A DNA stretch of 64,000 nt from Tachypleus tridentatus (GCF_004210375.1 NC_134832.1:148859592-148923591); one strand, 5' to 3'. Shown: positions 39,301 through 50,186, counted from the first letter of the stretch. Notes: a model not told the origin generated them from the letters alone. Program-made: numbers and translations.

Positions 39301-40658
39301 GTTTATTTCATAGAAGATGCAGTTAGTATTTTCTGCCCATTTGAAAAAATGTGAAACCTCATAAAACCTTAGTAGAACGTTCATTTGTATGTTCCTGAAT
39401 CTCTTATACATTTTTAATGTTAGTACACCAACCAAACCAATATTTAACAAACAAAAATTACACTTAAAAGTTTCATTTCATACATAAAATATTAAACAGT
39501 ACATCAGTTACTTTGCATAAAAGTTGTTCACATAATTTACGTTTGACAGCCACTATGTATTAGTTCTTCCTTTATAGTTTTATACTATGTAATAAAGGCC
39601 TTAAAAATGGGTAGACTGAGAATCCACTTTCAAAGGAAATGCAACGTACACAAAACTAGTTCATTGACATGCAAAACTAATGACCGTACGCAACAGTTAA
39701 AATTTGATGTGCATTATAACCTAAAAAAGAAATCTTGTAACTTCAATGCTGATAGTAACAAGTTAAAATATTTCTTATTCTCATCTCAACTGATTTTTTC
39801 AAACCTACATGATTTTCTAACATTCAAAAATAAAAATTTAAAATAGATGGTTTTAAGACTATTAAAAACTTCCGTATTTCATCACGTAAATCTTTGTTCT
39901 GATAAAGGTTTTGATAATTGTACACCTTATTTATTTTTTTATTTTTTAGCTAAAATGTGCAAAGCAAGTATATGTTTAGTCAAATATAATTACACAGATC
40001 AATAATTTGGACTTGACCCCCAAACTAGTGAAAATGCACATGGGTCAGGAATACAGAATCAGATACAAGTTGGGCCTCGCTTCACTCAAATTTTTAATAC
40101 GAAATAAAACTTCAAAAAACAGGAAATTACACAACCAAAACGACTTTCCAGACTCATATGCTACCGTTTCGCTTATTTTCTGCTTACACGATATAAAATA
40201 AGCTTTATTAAGTACAAAAATGCTAAAAATTCCACCTCCTGTCTATATTTACAATGCACGGTTTTAAATGCAGGCTATTTAATTTATAAAAATAAAAACA
40301 GACACCAGATCATGTGATTTTTCGTACAATTTAATTTGAAAGTATTATAATTTACGATATTAAAGACTACAAAAGAGCAAGTGCAACTCTTATTTTGAAA
40401 TCAATATATTATTCAATTTCCTTTTTTTTTTTGGCTCTAAAAAACGGACATAAATTTATTCAAATATTTTTAGTTCACCTCTAATAAATGGGTGGGGGCC
40501 ACGTCCAAAACATCGGGTACAACTTCGTTTTCTTCCATTACTTTGTGTACTCTAGCGCTTCTTAGAGATTTGGATTTGTTGCCAGATGTTTCTGCTGAAA
40601 TGAAAAGCAAACATACAGAAAACACACATACAAAAACCTTATCCAACATTAACTGCAT
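27399..40658 (-). CDS. PEBP1: Phosphatidylethanolamine-binding protein with signal peptide, 4 exons, complete
   Basis: Exons in coding order: 40479-40658, 32000-32123, 28643-28780, 27399-27613 (stop included). All introns are GT-AG, phases 0, 1, 1. Total 657 nt encoding 218 aa. Family signatures: [18 protein letters not shown] (about 48-64), DPDAPSR (102-108), [12 protein letters not shown] (115-126), [14 protein letters not shown] (148-161), [20 protein letters not shown] and [12 protein letters not shown] at the end. The anion-pocket residues expected from mammalian PEBP1 (Asp of DPDAPSR, first His of HHWL, His of GLHR) are all present. PEBP/RKIP proteins bind phospholipids and, in animals, modulate kinases. 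Classical PEBP1 is about 187 aa and cytosolic. Here residues 1-22 form a hydrophobic signal peptide ([15 protein letters not shown]) plus a basic linker, so the product starting at 40658 is probably secreted. An internal Met41 (MEENEVVPD) would give the usual cytosolic length. Intron 1 (8.4 kb) carries gypsy debris. Confidence 0.94.
29439..29508 (-). mobile_element. Short SINE fragment (family B)
   Basis: Reverse-strand fragment cttataacaaagccacactt, ctatctgctgaatccaccaa, ggggaattgaacccctattt: the tail and box B region of the short tRNA-headed SINE seen complete at 48233-48354. In PEBP intron 2. Confidence 0.7.
30240..30660 (+). pseudogene. Unidentified coding-like remnant in PEBP intron 2
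   Basis: On the strand opposite PEBP, a stretch reads like broken protein: [20 protein letters not shown] (about 30340-30400), a stop, then [18 protein letters not shown] and [20 protein letters not shown] (about 30425-30540), then a stop. The text is helical and low in repeats, unlike random AT-rich sequence, but I do not recognise the family. It could be a processed pseudogene or an unknown transposon gene. Confidence 0.35.
33804..33823. repeat. (CA)n microsatellite
   Basis: About nine CA units after a C run, in PEBP intron 1. Confidence 0.9.
35200..36270 (-). mobile_element. Ty3/gypsy retrotransposon remnant (pol)
   Basis: Minus-strand pieces of an LTR-retrotransposon pol in order: [20 protein letters not shown] (about 36160-36100, the linker before reverse transcriptase), [19 protein letters not shown] (about 36000-35940), then the open frame 35564-35845 with [20 protein letters not shown] and [10 protein letters not shown] (equivalent of the YLDDI catalytic box, here LLDDI). 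Frameshifts and stops occur throughout and no LTRs were found. Sequence from about 33.1 to 37.2 kb around it may also derive from the element but shows nothing definite. In PEBP intron 1. Confidence 0.8.
37163..37181. repeat. (GT)n microsatellite
   Basis: Nine or more GT units in PEBP intron 1. Confidence 0.9.
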
Positions 40659-41360
40659 CTTTAATCTCTTGAATCACTTATAGGAGTGTCGTACTCTCTA
40701 AAAGGCAGAACAATTTATTTTAGCCTTGACATCTTTGGAGGAAATTTAGTGGCATACCGGTTACCTGTGAATAGCAGCTCAACCTGGTAACACTGCAAAT
40801 TCCACCCTTATTCTTCACTTTATACATACAGTCGTTTCAAAAATCAATTGCATGTCAGACTGCGGCAAAAGTATATCTTGTGGGATATATCTAACTGAGG
40901 GATCATTTGTAAAATACAGCAATTAATTTTTAAGCAGTTACCCACATTTAATGAAACAACACAGCTTTTTCTCTTCCTTTTCTTCTTAGTCACAAGTGTT
41001 ACGATTTTATTTTATGTCATTTGTGAAGATGGATTTTTTAGTCATAGGTTCTTAATTTATGCCCCATGAAAATTTTCTATACGCTTTTACCCTTATACCA
41101 GTAAATAACAAGCGAAGATATAAAACTTACCGTGGAGTAGGAGTCACATTCTTCTGATTCACTCAAATCTTAGTTGACATTTTCCACAAATGTTAACTTG
41201 GATCCCTATACTTATTCGAGCTTCTTGAACTAAATTTAATCACATTAGGACTACTTTATTCTTCAACAGAAGATACAACAACGTATTAAATAATGTTATA
41301 ACATAACACTGTTTAGGGATAACGTATAACAAGGGTCTATTGGTTAATATCGGCTGTTCT
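40659..41360. promoter_or_regulatory. 5' flank of PEBP, probable promoter region
   Basis: Upstream of the PEBP start codon. By position it holds the 5' UTR and promoter. No distinct core promoter motif was identified. An upstream non-coding exon cannot be excluded. Confidence 0.35.
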
Positions 41361-41372
41361 ATCCTCTAAACT

Positions 41373-41585
41373 AGGATCGGCATGGCCAGGTGGTTAAGGC
41401 ACTCGGCTCATAATCGGCTATAATGTGACAATCAATCCCCCTATTCGTTGGTAAAGAGAGTAGTTCAAGAGTTGTCGGTGGGTAATGATGACTAGCTGTC
41501 TTTTCTCTATTCTTACACTGCTAAATTAGGGATGGCTAGCGCAGATAGCCCTCGTGTAGCTGTGCGCGAAATTCAAGACAAACCA
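41373..41585 (+). mobile_element. SINE (family A) with internal deletion and 12-bp target duplication
   Basis: Head ggatcggcatggccaggtgg is followed directly by ctataatgtgacaatcaatc, so the box B region is deleted. The tail is gaaattcaagacaaacca. Flanked by atcctctaaact at 41361-41372 and 41586-41597, a perfect 12-bp target-site duplication. Confidence 0.93.
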
Positions 41586-41639
41586 ATCCTCTAAACTGAA
41601 GATACCAAATAAATAAATTAAAAATAAAATAGATACAAA

Positions 41640-43535
41640 TATCAAAGCAAGCCCTTATCATTTATATAGTTATCAAGCTTTCTCTAAAATTTATTTAAAT
41701 TTACTGTTTCCACAACATCCACATGCCAACCACCCTGTTAGAAAAGTAATATGGTATTTGCTGGAGATAATTACTACCTTGCCAAGATTTATGTCTGTGT
41801 ACCACTATTCTCGCCGTTAAGTATTTAAAAAAATAAATATCGATGCATTAACACCATCAATACCATTTACAATCTTAAATACGTTATTCAGATCCTTTCT
41901 AGTTCTTGTTTTATCAATGGAAAACAGTTTCAAAGATCTCTCTTTACACAATAACCCTTCAATTCCAGGCACACATTCGAGCAACCGTCCTCTGAACCTT
42001 TTTCAACAATTCAATGCCATTCCTAAGAAAAGGAACCCAAAATTGACACAAACTTCAAATCTGGCCTAACCAGTGACTTATACAACGAAAGTATAACTTC
42101 TTTAGGCTTTTATTCAATATTTCTGTAGATACAACCTAACATCCTATTTGCACTACCGGTAGCAACTGCACACTGCTTGATTGGCTTTAGAAACTGATCA
42201 ATCAGAGCATTAAGATCCCTTTCTTTGATGACATTCTTAAGCCTCCCCCCAGTGGCACAACGGTATGTGTACAGACTTACACCTCTAGAATCTGGGTTTT
42301 GATACCATTGGTAGGCAGAGCACATATAGCCCGTTGTGTAGCTTTGTGCTCAGTTAAAACACCAACATTTTAAAGGATATTTCCATCCAAATGATACTTA
42401 TAATTAAAATTATGTTAACCCATATGAATTATCTTGCATTTATTATAATTGAAACCTATCTGCCGTTTATTTTCACAGCTCACTAAATTATCTAAATTAT
42501 TTTGTAAAGCAGCAGCATCCTCCTCACAGCCAGCAACAACCAATACCTTAATATAATCAATAAATGTAAGTAATTTATTAACAACTTCTTCATCTATATC
42601 ACTAATATAAATCAAAAAGAGCAACGGTTCTAAGATTGAGCCCTGAGGCGAAGACTGAGCCCCTTTGTGACATTAATATTTAGCTACACTCCAATTATAA
42701 CAACTCTACTTTCTTCCATATCCAGCCACTCTTATATCTAATTAACTTATTTCCCACACCTAAAGAGGTTATTTTTATGTGATACCTTGTGAAAAGCTTT
42801 TTGAAAATCCAGACACACCAAATCTACACCCTTACCTCATCGACATAAATAGTAAACTTTTCAAAGAATATCAAAAATTTGTGAGGCAAGATTTTCCCTT
42901 AGTGAAACCACGTTGACTATCCAGTATAGTTCTAAACTTTGTTAAATTACTTTACAACGTTTTATTATACTTTCCAAAACTTTTCCCACAACCGTTATAA
43001 GAGTAACAGGCCTATAATTACTGAGATAAAATTTATTACTTCCCTTGAAAAGAATGAGTGACATAAATCAACCTCCAATCCTTTGGCACCTGCCTGCTGT
43101 TCAAGGACTTACAATAAATAGTAGGAAGTGGCTTACGTATTCAATCCTTAACCTCCTTCAAAACCCTAGGGAGAAATATTACTTGGCCAAAGAGCTTCAT
43201 AATTTATAAACTTCCCAATGTTTCTTGACAAGCTCATAATTAATGTAATCATATTTTCAGCTGTGTTTTCCTTTAACCAACTATTTCAGATGGAGAAATA
43301 CTGCTTAAATATTCTTCAGTAAAAACTGAAGAAAAAGCAGAATTTAATAACCTATCCCATAATAATCAGATACAATCTTTCCTTTATCCTTCAAGGATAC
43401 TACTCCATCCTGACACCTTTTGATGTAATTAAAGAAAGCTTTACTGTTGATTTGTACATTTCTCATACATCCTTCTTGATGCCCTATTTTGACCCACTCT
43501 ATTGACCTTCTATAATATATTAAATCTCCTGTCAC
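41640..43535 (-). mobile_element. CR1/L2-like LINE remnant, second copy
   Basis: Minus-strand pieces in the order expected of a non-LTR reverse transcriptase: FNYIKRCQDGVVSLKDKGKI (43344-43535), NYRPVTLITVVGKVLESI (about 43020-42965), LVCLDFQKAFHKVSHK (about 42815-42780), PQGSILEPLLFLIYISDID (about 42650-42590), KCKIIHMG (about 42440-42415), and RDLNALIDQF with ANRMLGCIYRNIE (42110-42220). Frame changes and stops throughout. Interrupted by a SINE at 42243-42357. Same family as 15001-16445. Confidence 0.83.
42243..42357 (+). mobile_element. Short tRNA-headed SINE (family C) inside the LINE
   Basis: Head ccccccagtggcacaacggt, box B-like gggttttgatacc, tail gtagctttgtgctcagttaa. It splits the LINE between KCKIIHMG and VIKERDLNAL. 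Flanks acattcttaa and acattttaaa look like a decayed target-site duplication. Confidence 0.82.
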
Positions 43536-43941
43536 ATCAATTATGATGCAAAGTAGATTAATTACCTGAATTGTAATTGTTATATATTTTGTACAAGTCG
43601 TTTATAAACCAGAACTATAGTAAGGATTAATTATACTATTTGTACATATTTATTCTTTGATAGGTTCTTTAGACAGAGTGGTCATGATGAAACCTAAAAG
43701 AACAGATGGCAACTGCCTGCTGTAGAAACACAAGTTTATTATTTTTATAAGTTAAGGTTTAATCTCAGTGATCATGGCACGTTTCTAAAAATCCCTGATT
43801 TTAAGTCGGCCTTCTAGTGGTTTCAACGTGTGAGACTGCATGATGTTAGATGGATACAGTTAACAGAAATATAATCATAAGTTTATTCTTGATCAGTAAG
43901 TGGTGATGTCATGTCACGACATATCTTCACGTGTCTTCATT

Positions 43942-44164
43942 GTTTGTTTGTTTGAATTTCGCGCAAAGCTACACAAGAACTATCTGCGCTAGCCGTCCCT
44001 AATTTAGCAGTGTAACACTAGAGGGAAGGCAGCTAGTCATCACCACCCAACACCAACTCTTGGGCTACTCATTCTAACGAATAGTGGGATTGACCGTAAC
44101 ATTATAACGCCCCCACGGCCGAAAGGGTGAGCATGTTTGGTGCGACAGGGATTCGGAACCGCGA
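43942..44164 (-). mobile_element. SINE (family A), 5'-truncated, 13-bp target duplication
   Basis: Reverse-strand copy from gtttgtttgtttgaatttcg to attcggaaccgcga. The tRNA-like head beyond box B is missing. The flanks acgtgtcttcatt at 43929-43941 and 44165-44177 are identical, so the truncation happened on insertion. Confidence 0.93.
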
Positions 44165-44177
44165 ACGTGTCTTCATT

Positions 44178-45133
44178 ATTCAAAAGTTTTCGGGGCTCTT
44201 ATTAATATGATATGAAGCTCAGAATATGTGGTTCGTGCCTGACAGAAGACAACTTATTATCAACATCGTCACTTTAGCATTTTCTGATTTTGTTAGAGCT
44301 TATAGTTATTGACATTCTCGTGAGAATATTGATTTCACAGCAATACTAAACTACTTTCTGTCTATTGTGGTAGATTTAGACTTGATGAAAAACTCGCAGG
44401 TGTTAAATATCTTATCAGCTGAAGAATGTATCAAACCGCATTTCAGTTAGAACACACGATGTATCTGCTGTACACCTAGTTCTATAAGAACAGATTCCGA
44501 TACGAAAGTATGAACTATTTGTGAGCAATGTAGAGACGGTGTTTCTGATCAATCATATTCATCATATTACCAACTGTCAACTTTCTCTGATAACGACTCC
44601 AATCTCTAAAGTTTGCTGTACAAATCTAATTTGTCCAATTATTTTCTTCTGGTACAAGATGAAAAACATCACTTAGAAGTTTCGATCAACTAATATGTCG
44701 TGATGACATTTTGTAGAATGTCGTCAATATGTCATCTTTTCTTAATTTGTTTCAAGAGTTACTTTGACTCAATTGTCGCCAATGTAGAGTCATCTTCAAT
44801 CATCTTTTTCATCTAATCGTGATGAGGACTCTCACGTTCTTCTTCTTGTATACCCTCCGTTCACTATGTATTGGTTCTATTGTTTATGGACATACCATTT
44901 CGACTATAATAAAAATTGGTTGTATAGTTCTTGTCAGAAAACAGACAAATTTTCTTGGTCTTGAAGTAATATGTGTGGAAACAATTTAACATTATTTGTT
45001 GTTTCACGTGCATGGGTTATTGACAAATAATCATCCTTGCATATCACTCATCATCACTTTCATACAAGAATCTGATGACAGACGTATGTTAGTACCTGTT
45101 TACTAATTATCTCATGAACAATCTTCTCTTACA
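44178..45133. other. Intergenic, nothing recognised
   Basis: No gene, RNA or repeat identified. Confidence 0.5.
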
Positions 45134-45144
45134 AGGCCGAAGCC

Positions 45145-45417
45145 TTTGTTTGTTTTGGAATTTCGCACAAAGCTACTCGAGGGCTATCTGTGCTAGCCGT
45201 CCCTAATTTTGCAGTGTAAGACTAGAGGGAAGACAGCTAGTCATCGCCACCCACCGCCAACTCTTGGGCTACTCTTTTACCAACGAATAGTGGGATTGAC
45301 CGTCACATTATACACCCCCACGGCTGGGAGGGCGAGCATGTTTAACGCGACGCGGGCGCGAACCCGCGACCCTCGAATTACGAGTCGCACGCCTTACGCG
45401 CTTGGCCATGCCGGGCC
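45145..45417 (-). mobile_element. SINE (family A), full length, 11-bp target duplication
   Basis: Complete reverse-strand copy ending at the head gcgcttggccatgccgggcc. Flanks aggccgaagcc at 45134-45144 and 45418-45428 are identical. It is nearly identical to the copy at 20251-20526, including gcgacgcgggcgcgaacccg, so both belong to one subfamily. Confidence 0.95.
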
Positions 45418-45951
45418 AGGCCGAAGCCACTAGTACATGTCAAATTATGGTTACTCAAAGGTTTAACATGTGAAAATGACTAACGTTAAACTTCGTATCG
45501 TACAATGTTTTTATTCTCGATTTGTTCTTTAAAAAACATATATAAAGTATTGTAGTATATACTAATCTGTAATGTACAAATATTTGACATTGAACAGGCA
45601 ATATCACGTGTTTGTTGTTATTAGTCTAATTATATTGGTTATAGTAGCTTTTGCCACCAAAAATAGGCCTACATAAAAATAAATTAAAAAATAAAAAACG
45701 CTGCAGTAATCGAAAGGATCCCAGAGTACAAGCTATGATGTAAGATATAAAATGTACTCTCAGTTTTGGAGGTGATTGAAGAATAGGACCCACATTGCGG
45801 TGGGGATACACCGTCTATTAGTCTTAACCTCCATTAAGTTAAAAGTGACAACTTACTGATGTGTTCATTTGGAAATCGTGATAGGTTTTTGGTAATGGAC
45901 TTTAACTATCAAAGCAAAATATTTGTTCATTAGTTTTTAAATATTCACATA

Positions 45952-46044
45952 AAAACTACTACAGGGTTGTCTGAAGTAGCAGTCCATAATTCTGAATGGA
46001 GATACTAGAGGGAAAGAGCTAATTAACATCTTTCTCTTCCAGTT
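45952..46044 (-). mobile_element. Old SINE (family A) fragment
   Basis: Diverged body: aaaactactacagggttgtc, then tgaagtagcagtccataatt, then actagagggaaagagctaat aligns to the family A tail and body on the reverse strand. No head. Confidence 0.65.
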
Positions 46045-46295
46045 CTTTATTCACGGAACAGACGGATATGAATATCGCCTTCATAATTCTTCTGCAGCCC
46101 CAAACTGCTTAGCACAAATATTTTTAGATGTAATAGGCACAAGTAGAGGATCCGTAGTCCAATACACTCATTACTAGGGAATTATTGGGTTGTTCCATCA
46201 CAAGAATATTAGTTTTAACTTACTGTTCTTTAGTCGTAGACCAAATGATCCCTCTATACAATATGTTATTAATTTTGTTTTATTTATCAGATATT

Positions 46296-46564
46296 GTTTT
46301 TGAATTTCGCACAAAGCTACTCGAGGGCTATCTGTGCTAGCCGTCCCTAATTTAGCAGTGTAAGACTAGAGGGAAGGCAGCTAGTCATCACCACCCACCG
46401 CCAACTCTTGGGCTGCTCTTGTACCAACGAATAGTGGGATTGACCGTAACATTATAACGCCCCCACGGCTGGGAGAGCGAGCATGTTTGGCGCGACGCGG
46501 GCGCAAACCCGTGACCCTCGGATTACGAGTCGCACGCGTTACGCACTTGGCCATGCCGGGCCTG
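46296..46564 (-). mobile_element. SINE (family A), full length, 12-bp target duplication
   Basis: Complete reverse-strand copy with the head at acttggccatgccgggcc. Flanks tttatcagatat at 46284-46295 and 46565-46576 are identical. Confidence 0.95.
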
Positions 46565-46767
46565 TTTATCAGATATCAATAGTAAACACTACCAAATTGA
46601 TTGAAAGAAATGGGTTACTAAACCTGTCCTTGCACACTTACTCTTGAGACAAGCAAGAATTTAATAACCTAATATCTTCCTGCAACGCCCTCTACAGTCT
46701 GGTACCCGTTTATACTTACGTCCCTAAGACATGTGTCCAACAACGGTCAGTTGTAAACTTTCTCTCT

Positions 46768-46870
46768 TTTTTAACCTGAATATGACCTCGGAATGTCGAA
46801 ACATTGTTCTTTGCTTTATTTGTAAAAGTGTTAATACCCATACCAGCCGTTCTGAAATACATTTTTAATG
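46768..46870 (+). repeat. Dispersed repeat with hammerhead-like core, copy 3
   Basis: Core at 46776-46802: CTGAATA, t, gacctcggaatgtc, GAAAC, followed by attgttctttgctttattt and cccataccagccgttctga. Same order of blocks as copies 1, 2 and 4. Confidence 0.55.
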
Positions 46871-46999
46871 CTTTTCTTTCAATAAAGGGGCCATGTTCAT
46901 TGCACAGGAACAATAAACTTACAGTTACTGTGTCAAAATATTCACCGAGGTTATCTTAAGTATCGCTTTCCTGTTGTAACTCTTGTTAATATACATTAA

Positions 47000-47447
47000 A
47001 ATAAATACAATTCGTGGCAGGTATTTCGATTTAACATTTTGCATCTCAATAAGAGATGCAAACCAATCGAGGGCGCCCAGAAGAGAGCTGTTCTTCGCTC
47101 TACTCGTGAAGTAAAACTTACCTGGGCTAGTGTTTGATTATTAATATCTAAACCGACAAGATTTAAAGTTAACGAGTTTGTAATGCAATCTGGTGGTAAA
47201 GGTCCAATGGTGGTCCGCGGGAGGTTAAATATTGACTCTACAAAAAAAAAAAAACACAAGAGGATAGGGATCTGTAGATCCAAAATCCTCAGAATTTGTT
47301 GTGGGTGAAAACGGGAGCACCCCGAGAAATCCCACTTTCACGATCAGGGCGCCGAAAAATCTACCCTGACGGTGCCCAGAAGTTGCTGGAAAGAAAATCA
47401 GAAAAAATCAGAAATCAAAAAAAGAATATACAACAACAAAACACGTG
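47000..47447. mobile_element. Probable LINE sequence flanking the ORF1 remnant
   Basis: Higher-GC stretch contiguous with the ORF1 remnant at 47448-48510. It contains an open frame (46996-47283 minus) and no recognisable domain. Probably untranslated or ORF2-proximal sequence of the same element. This is inferred from adjacency only. Confidence 0.35.
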
Positions 47448-48510
47448 TTAAGTCTGCGATTGATCAAAAGATCGATCTAAGGCACCAGGAGGATAAAGAT
47501 AGGCAGTCCGTGAATACAAAACTGAGTGATCAATTCTAACAGTCGCGATGAGTCGTTCTATTTCGGTTTGGGACGATTGGTGTCTTTTGTGATTGTGTCT
47601 TCTTGCTGAACATGATGTTGATATCTGTAGTGGTTGATACGTCTGTAGTCTTAACAGGCGTGGGTTGAGTCTGGGATGTCTTCTTTGGTTTTGGTCGCTG
47701 CTCAGGAGTAACATCGGAGTATCCTTGTCTTTCTCCTTAATATTAATTAAAGTATTGCTGCTTGCAGCAGAGGAACTTGGCATACATGAAGATGAAGAGT
47801 TTACTGGACGAGGGGTACTCTGATTGACAGACTTGACATTTTGAAGATTAGTTGCTCGACGTCGGGAGCGTTCGGCACTAAAATGAAAATACTGTAGGGT
47901 ACATCCGTGGTTAAGTATCAAATCATCTACCTGTTTATGCTCGGTTACGACTTTAACAAAGTCAGTTGGCAATCCTGTGGTCTTGGAATGAATTCTGTGA
48001 GCTGCATGGAGTTTCGTGGAAGTTATTGTTTCCAGAGAATGTTGAATTTCAGCGTGAGTTATAGACAAATGAGCGTTCTTGATAAATATCGAATATAGGC
48101 AACTTGAACTATTGGTAGGAAAGCACTGAATGTTGATATCTGCTTTACATGGTTTACATAGATAATCATGGTCCTGGAGTGTTGAAGGCTGCAATAGTAT
48201 GCCTCCTCGGCGAAGGATTCTAGTTTTTCTGGCCCCCGTTAGTACAGCGGCATGTCTCCGGATTTACAACGCTAAAATCAGGGGTTCGATTCTCTCGGTG
48301 GGCTGAGCAGATAGCCCTTTGTGGCTTTGCTATACGAAAAACACAAACACAAACTCTAGTTTTTCTGGAGTCAACAGAAACGTTAGGTTTAAACTGGTCG
48401 ATGAAGGCAATAATTTGACGAGGGGAGAAATTCAACGGTAATCCGTCAAGAATTACTTGGGGTACTGATGATCGTAACGTCGAAGGAAGCTCGTGCGAAA
48501 AAGGCAACAT
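47448..48510 (-). pseudogene. Non-LTR retrotransposon ORF1 (gag-like), split by a SINE
   Basis: Two minus-strand open parts, 48369-48510 (MLPFSHELPSTLRSSVPQVI, then NFSPRQIIAFIDQFKP) and 47448-48232 (containing HAEIQHSLETITSTKLHAAH, then TGLPTDFVKVV and FHFSAERSRRRATN), are separated by a SINE. Removing the SINE plus one copy of its duplication (136 bases) makes one frame of 308 codons plus stop. The middle resembles the RRM-like segment of jockey/I-group ORF1 (HRI....TG.PTDFVKV, then ..AERSR). No CCHC zinc knuckle is visible where one would be expected, so this part may be lost or diverged. Without an ORF2 beside it, the copy is dead. Confidence 0.72.
48233..48354 (+). mobile_element. Short tRNA-headed SINE (family B), 14-bp target duplication
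   Basis: About 122 bp: cccccgttagtacagcggca (box A region), aggggttcgattctctcggt (box B region), ggctgagcagatagcccttt, tail aaaacacaaacacaaac. Flanked by tctagtttttctgg at 48219-48232 and 48355-48368. Inserted in the ORF1 frame above. Confidence 0.93.
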
Positions 48511-48785
48511 GGCAGAGATGGAGTGTTAATATACATTAAAAACCAAAAATAATTTATATACTTGGAGACAGATGGCAGTAAAGTATACCGTTTTGTTGTA
48601 CTGCGTAAAAGTACTCAATGGCTTATTTGTGTGCTACTGACTCAAATAAGGGGAGGACAAATAAGCTAAAAGACTAGATTTTTATACCCTCGGAAAATTG
48701 ATGTAAATGATGCAGCGTTCGCTATCATAATTGTAAGTGTTTAATAACAACGACTTTTAGTTAAGTACCAACATCCATCAATTAG

Positions 48786-48875
48786 AACTGCTGACAAGAG
48801 GAAGGACAACCAATCAGCAGACATTGGGGGATTGACTGTCACCCTTATAAGGCTCCCACGTCGCTGAAAGCTATT
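48786..48875 (-). mobile_element. Old SINE (family A) fragment
   Basis: Contains gggggattgactgtcaccct, then tataaggctcccacgtcgct, matching the reverse-strand body of family A with deletions. No head or tail. Confidence 0.55.
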
Positions 48876-49600
48876 CAGCCGCATTTGAGCTAGAGGATAG
48901 AATTGGATTATATATATTCAAGTTTGAATGTTATACAATCACCTTTAACTTTTACTCTGGGATCCTCTATCGTTACAACGTATAAATCATCGTAATTATA
49001 TTATGCCATATGACAAATAGTTTAACATTTAAACAGTAAAACGACATAATAGGAGGAAAAAAGACGTACTGTTTCCTGTGTCTGCTAATCGGTAGTTAAA
49101 CTTGGGTTTTAAAAAAAGGTGGAACTCTAATTTGTGATCCATTCCAACCAGCTGACAAGAAACGACAACAGTTTGAATCTTCAAGAGATGAAACGTCGTT
49201 CTAGAACGTTCTGTTTCAATTTAACCCTTGCTGAAAATGTCATTAACATGTGTTTGATATTGTCAGTTTTTATAAACATACACACATGTAAACAAAAACA
49301 AATAGAACCATTTCCTCGTGCTTTTTGATTTTATGATTGTGAATAATGTTCTGTATGAAAAAACAGTACCTATTAAATTAATATATTATATTTTTATTTG
49401 TTTATCTTTGTAAGTAAAAAAATCATCCAATACGAGAATTACTAATTATGTTTAAAGTAAACCAACTTTATTGTAATATTTTGATTGCACAATATTGAAG
49501 CTAATAATTTATGATTTTCAGCAACTAAACGTAATTGTATGTGATACAATTTCTTAAGCATCACAATTTACATCTAGTTTTACAGAAAAAAAAACATTTC
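48876..49600. other. Intergenic, nothing recognised
   Basis: AT-rich; no gene, RNA or repeat identified. Confidence 0.5.
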
Positions 49601-49836
49601 CAGGGTCACGGGTTCCAATCCCCATCACACCAAATATGCTCGCCCTTTTAGCCGTGGGTGTGTTATAATGTGACGGTCAATCTCACAATTCGTTGGTAAA
49701 TGAGTAGCCCAAGAGTTGGCGGTGGGTAGTGGTAACTAGCTTCTTTCCCTCTAGTCTTACACTGCTAAATTATGGACGGCTAGCGCAGATAGCTCTCGTA
49801 TAGCTTTGCGTGAAATTCAAGAAAACAAACAAACAA
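49601..49836 (+). mobile_element. SINE (family A), 5'-truncated
   Basis: Starts at the box B region (cagggtcacgggttccaatc), lacks the first part of the head, and continues to the tail gaaaacaaacaaacaa. Confidence 0.92.
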
Positions 49837-49953
49837 CAATTTATAACGCCCCCACGGCTGAAAGGGCGAGCATGTTTGGTGCGACCGGGATTCGAACCCG
49901 TGACCCTCTGATTAGGAGTCGAACGCCTTAACCCACCTGGCCATGCCGGGCCT
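49837..49953 (-). mobile_element. SINE head-only fragment inserted in a SINE tail
   Basis: Reverse-strand piece with only the head half, from tttataacgcccccacggct to ccacctggccatgccgggcc. It is flanked by caaacaaacaa at 49826-49836 and 49954-49964, which is the tail of the copy at 49601. Confidence 0.85.
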
Positions 49954-50186
49954 CAAACAAACAAAAAGCATCAGTTGAAAACTCTTGTCCCTCTAGCCGC
50001 CTAGCGTCAGTATGATACACCATAACTGATCTTCACGTCTTATAAAAATAAATTCAAATGCAACTCATCCTTTATTTATTTATTTGTTTGTATTTTCTCT
50101 CGTGTACGTGATACGTCAAATGTAAATCTAGACAACAGTAATTCCACACTTACGTTTAAAAACGAGTGATGCTAGTTTATAGTAAT

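Noticed and set aside
39607-40201. Two forward ORFs inside PEBP intron 1
   Set aside because: No recognisable content, AT-rich, lysine/asparagine-heavy as expected of chance frames.
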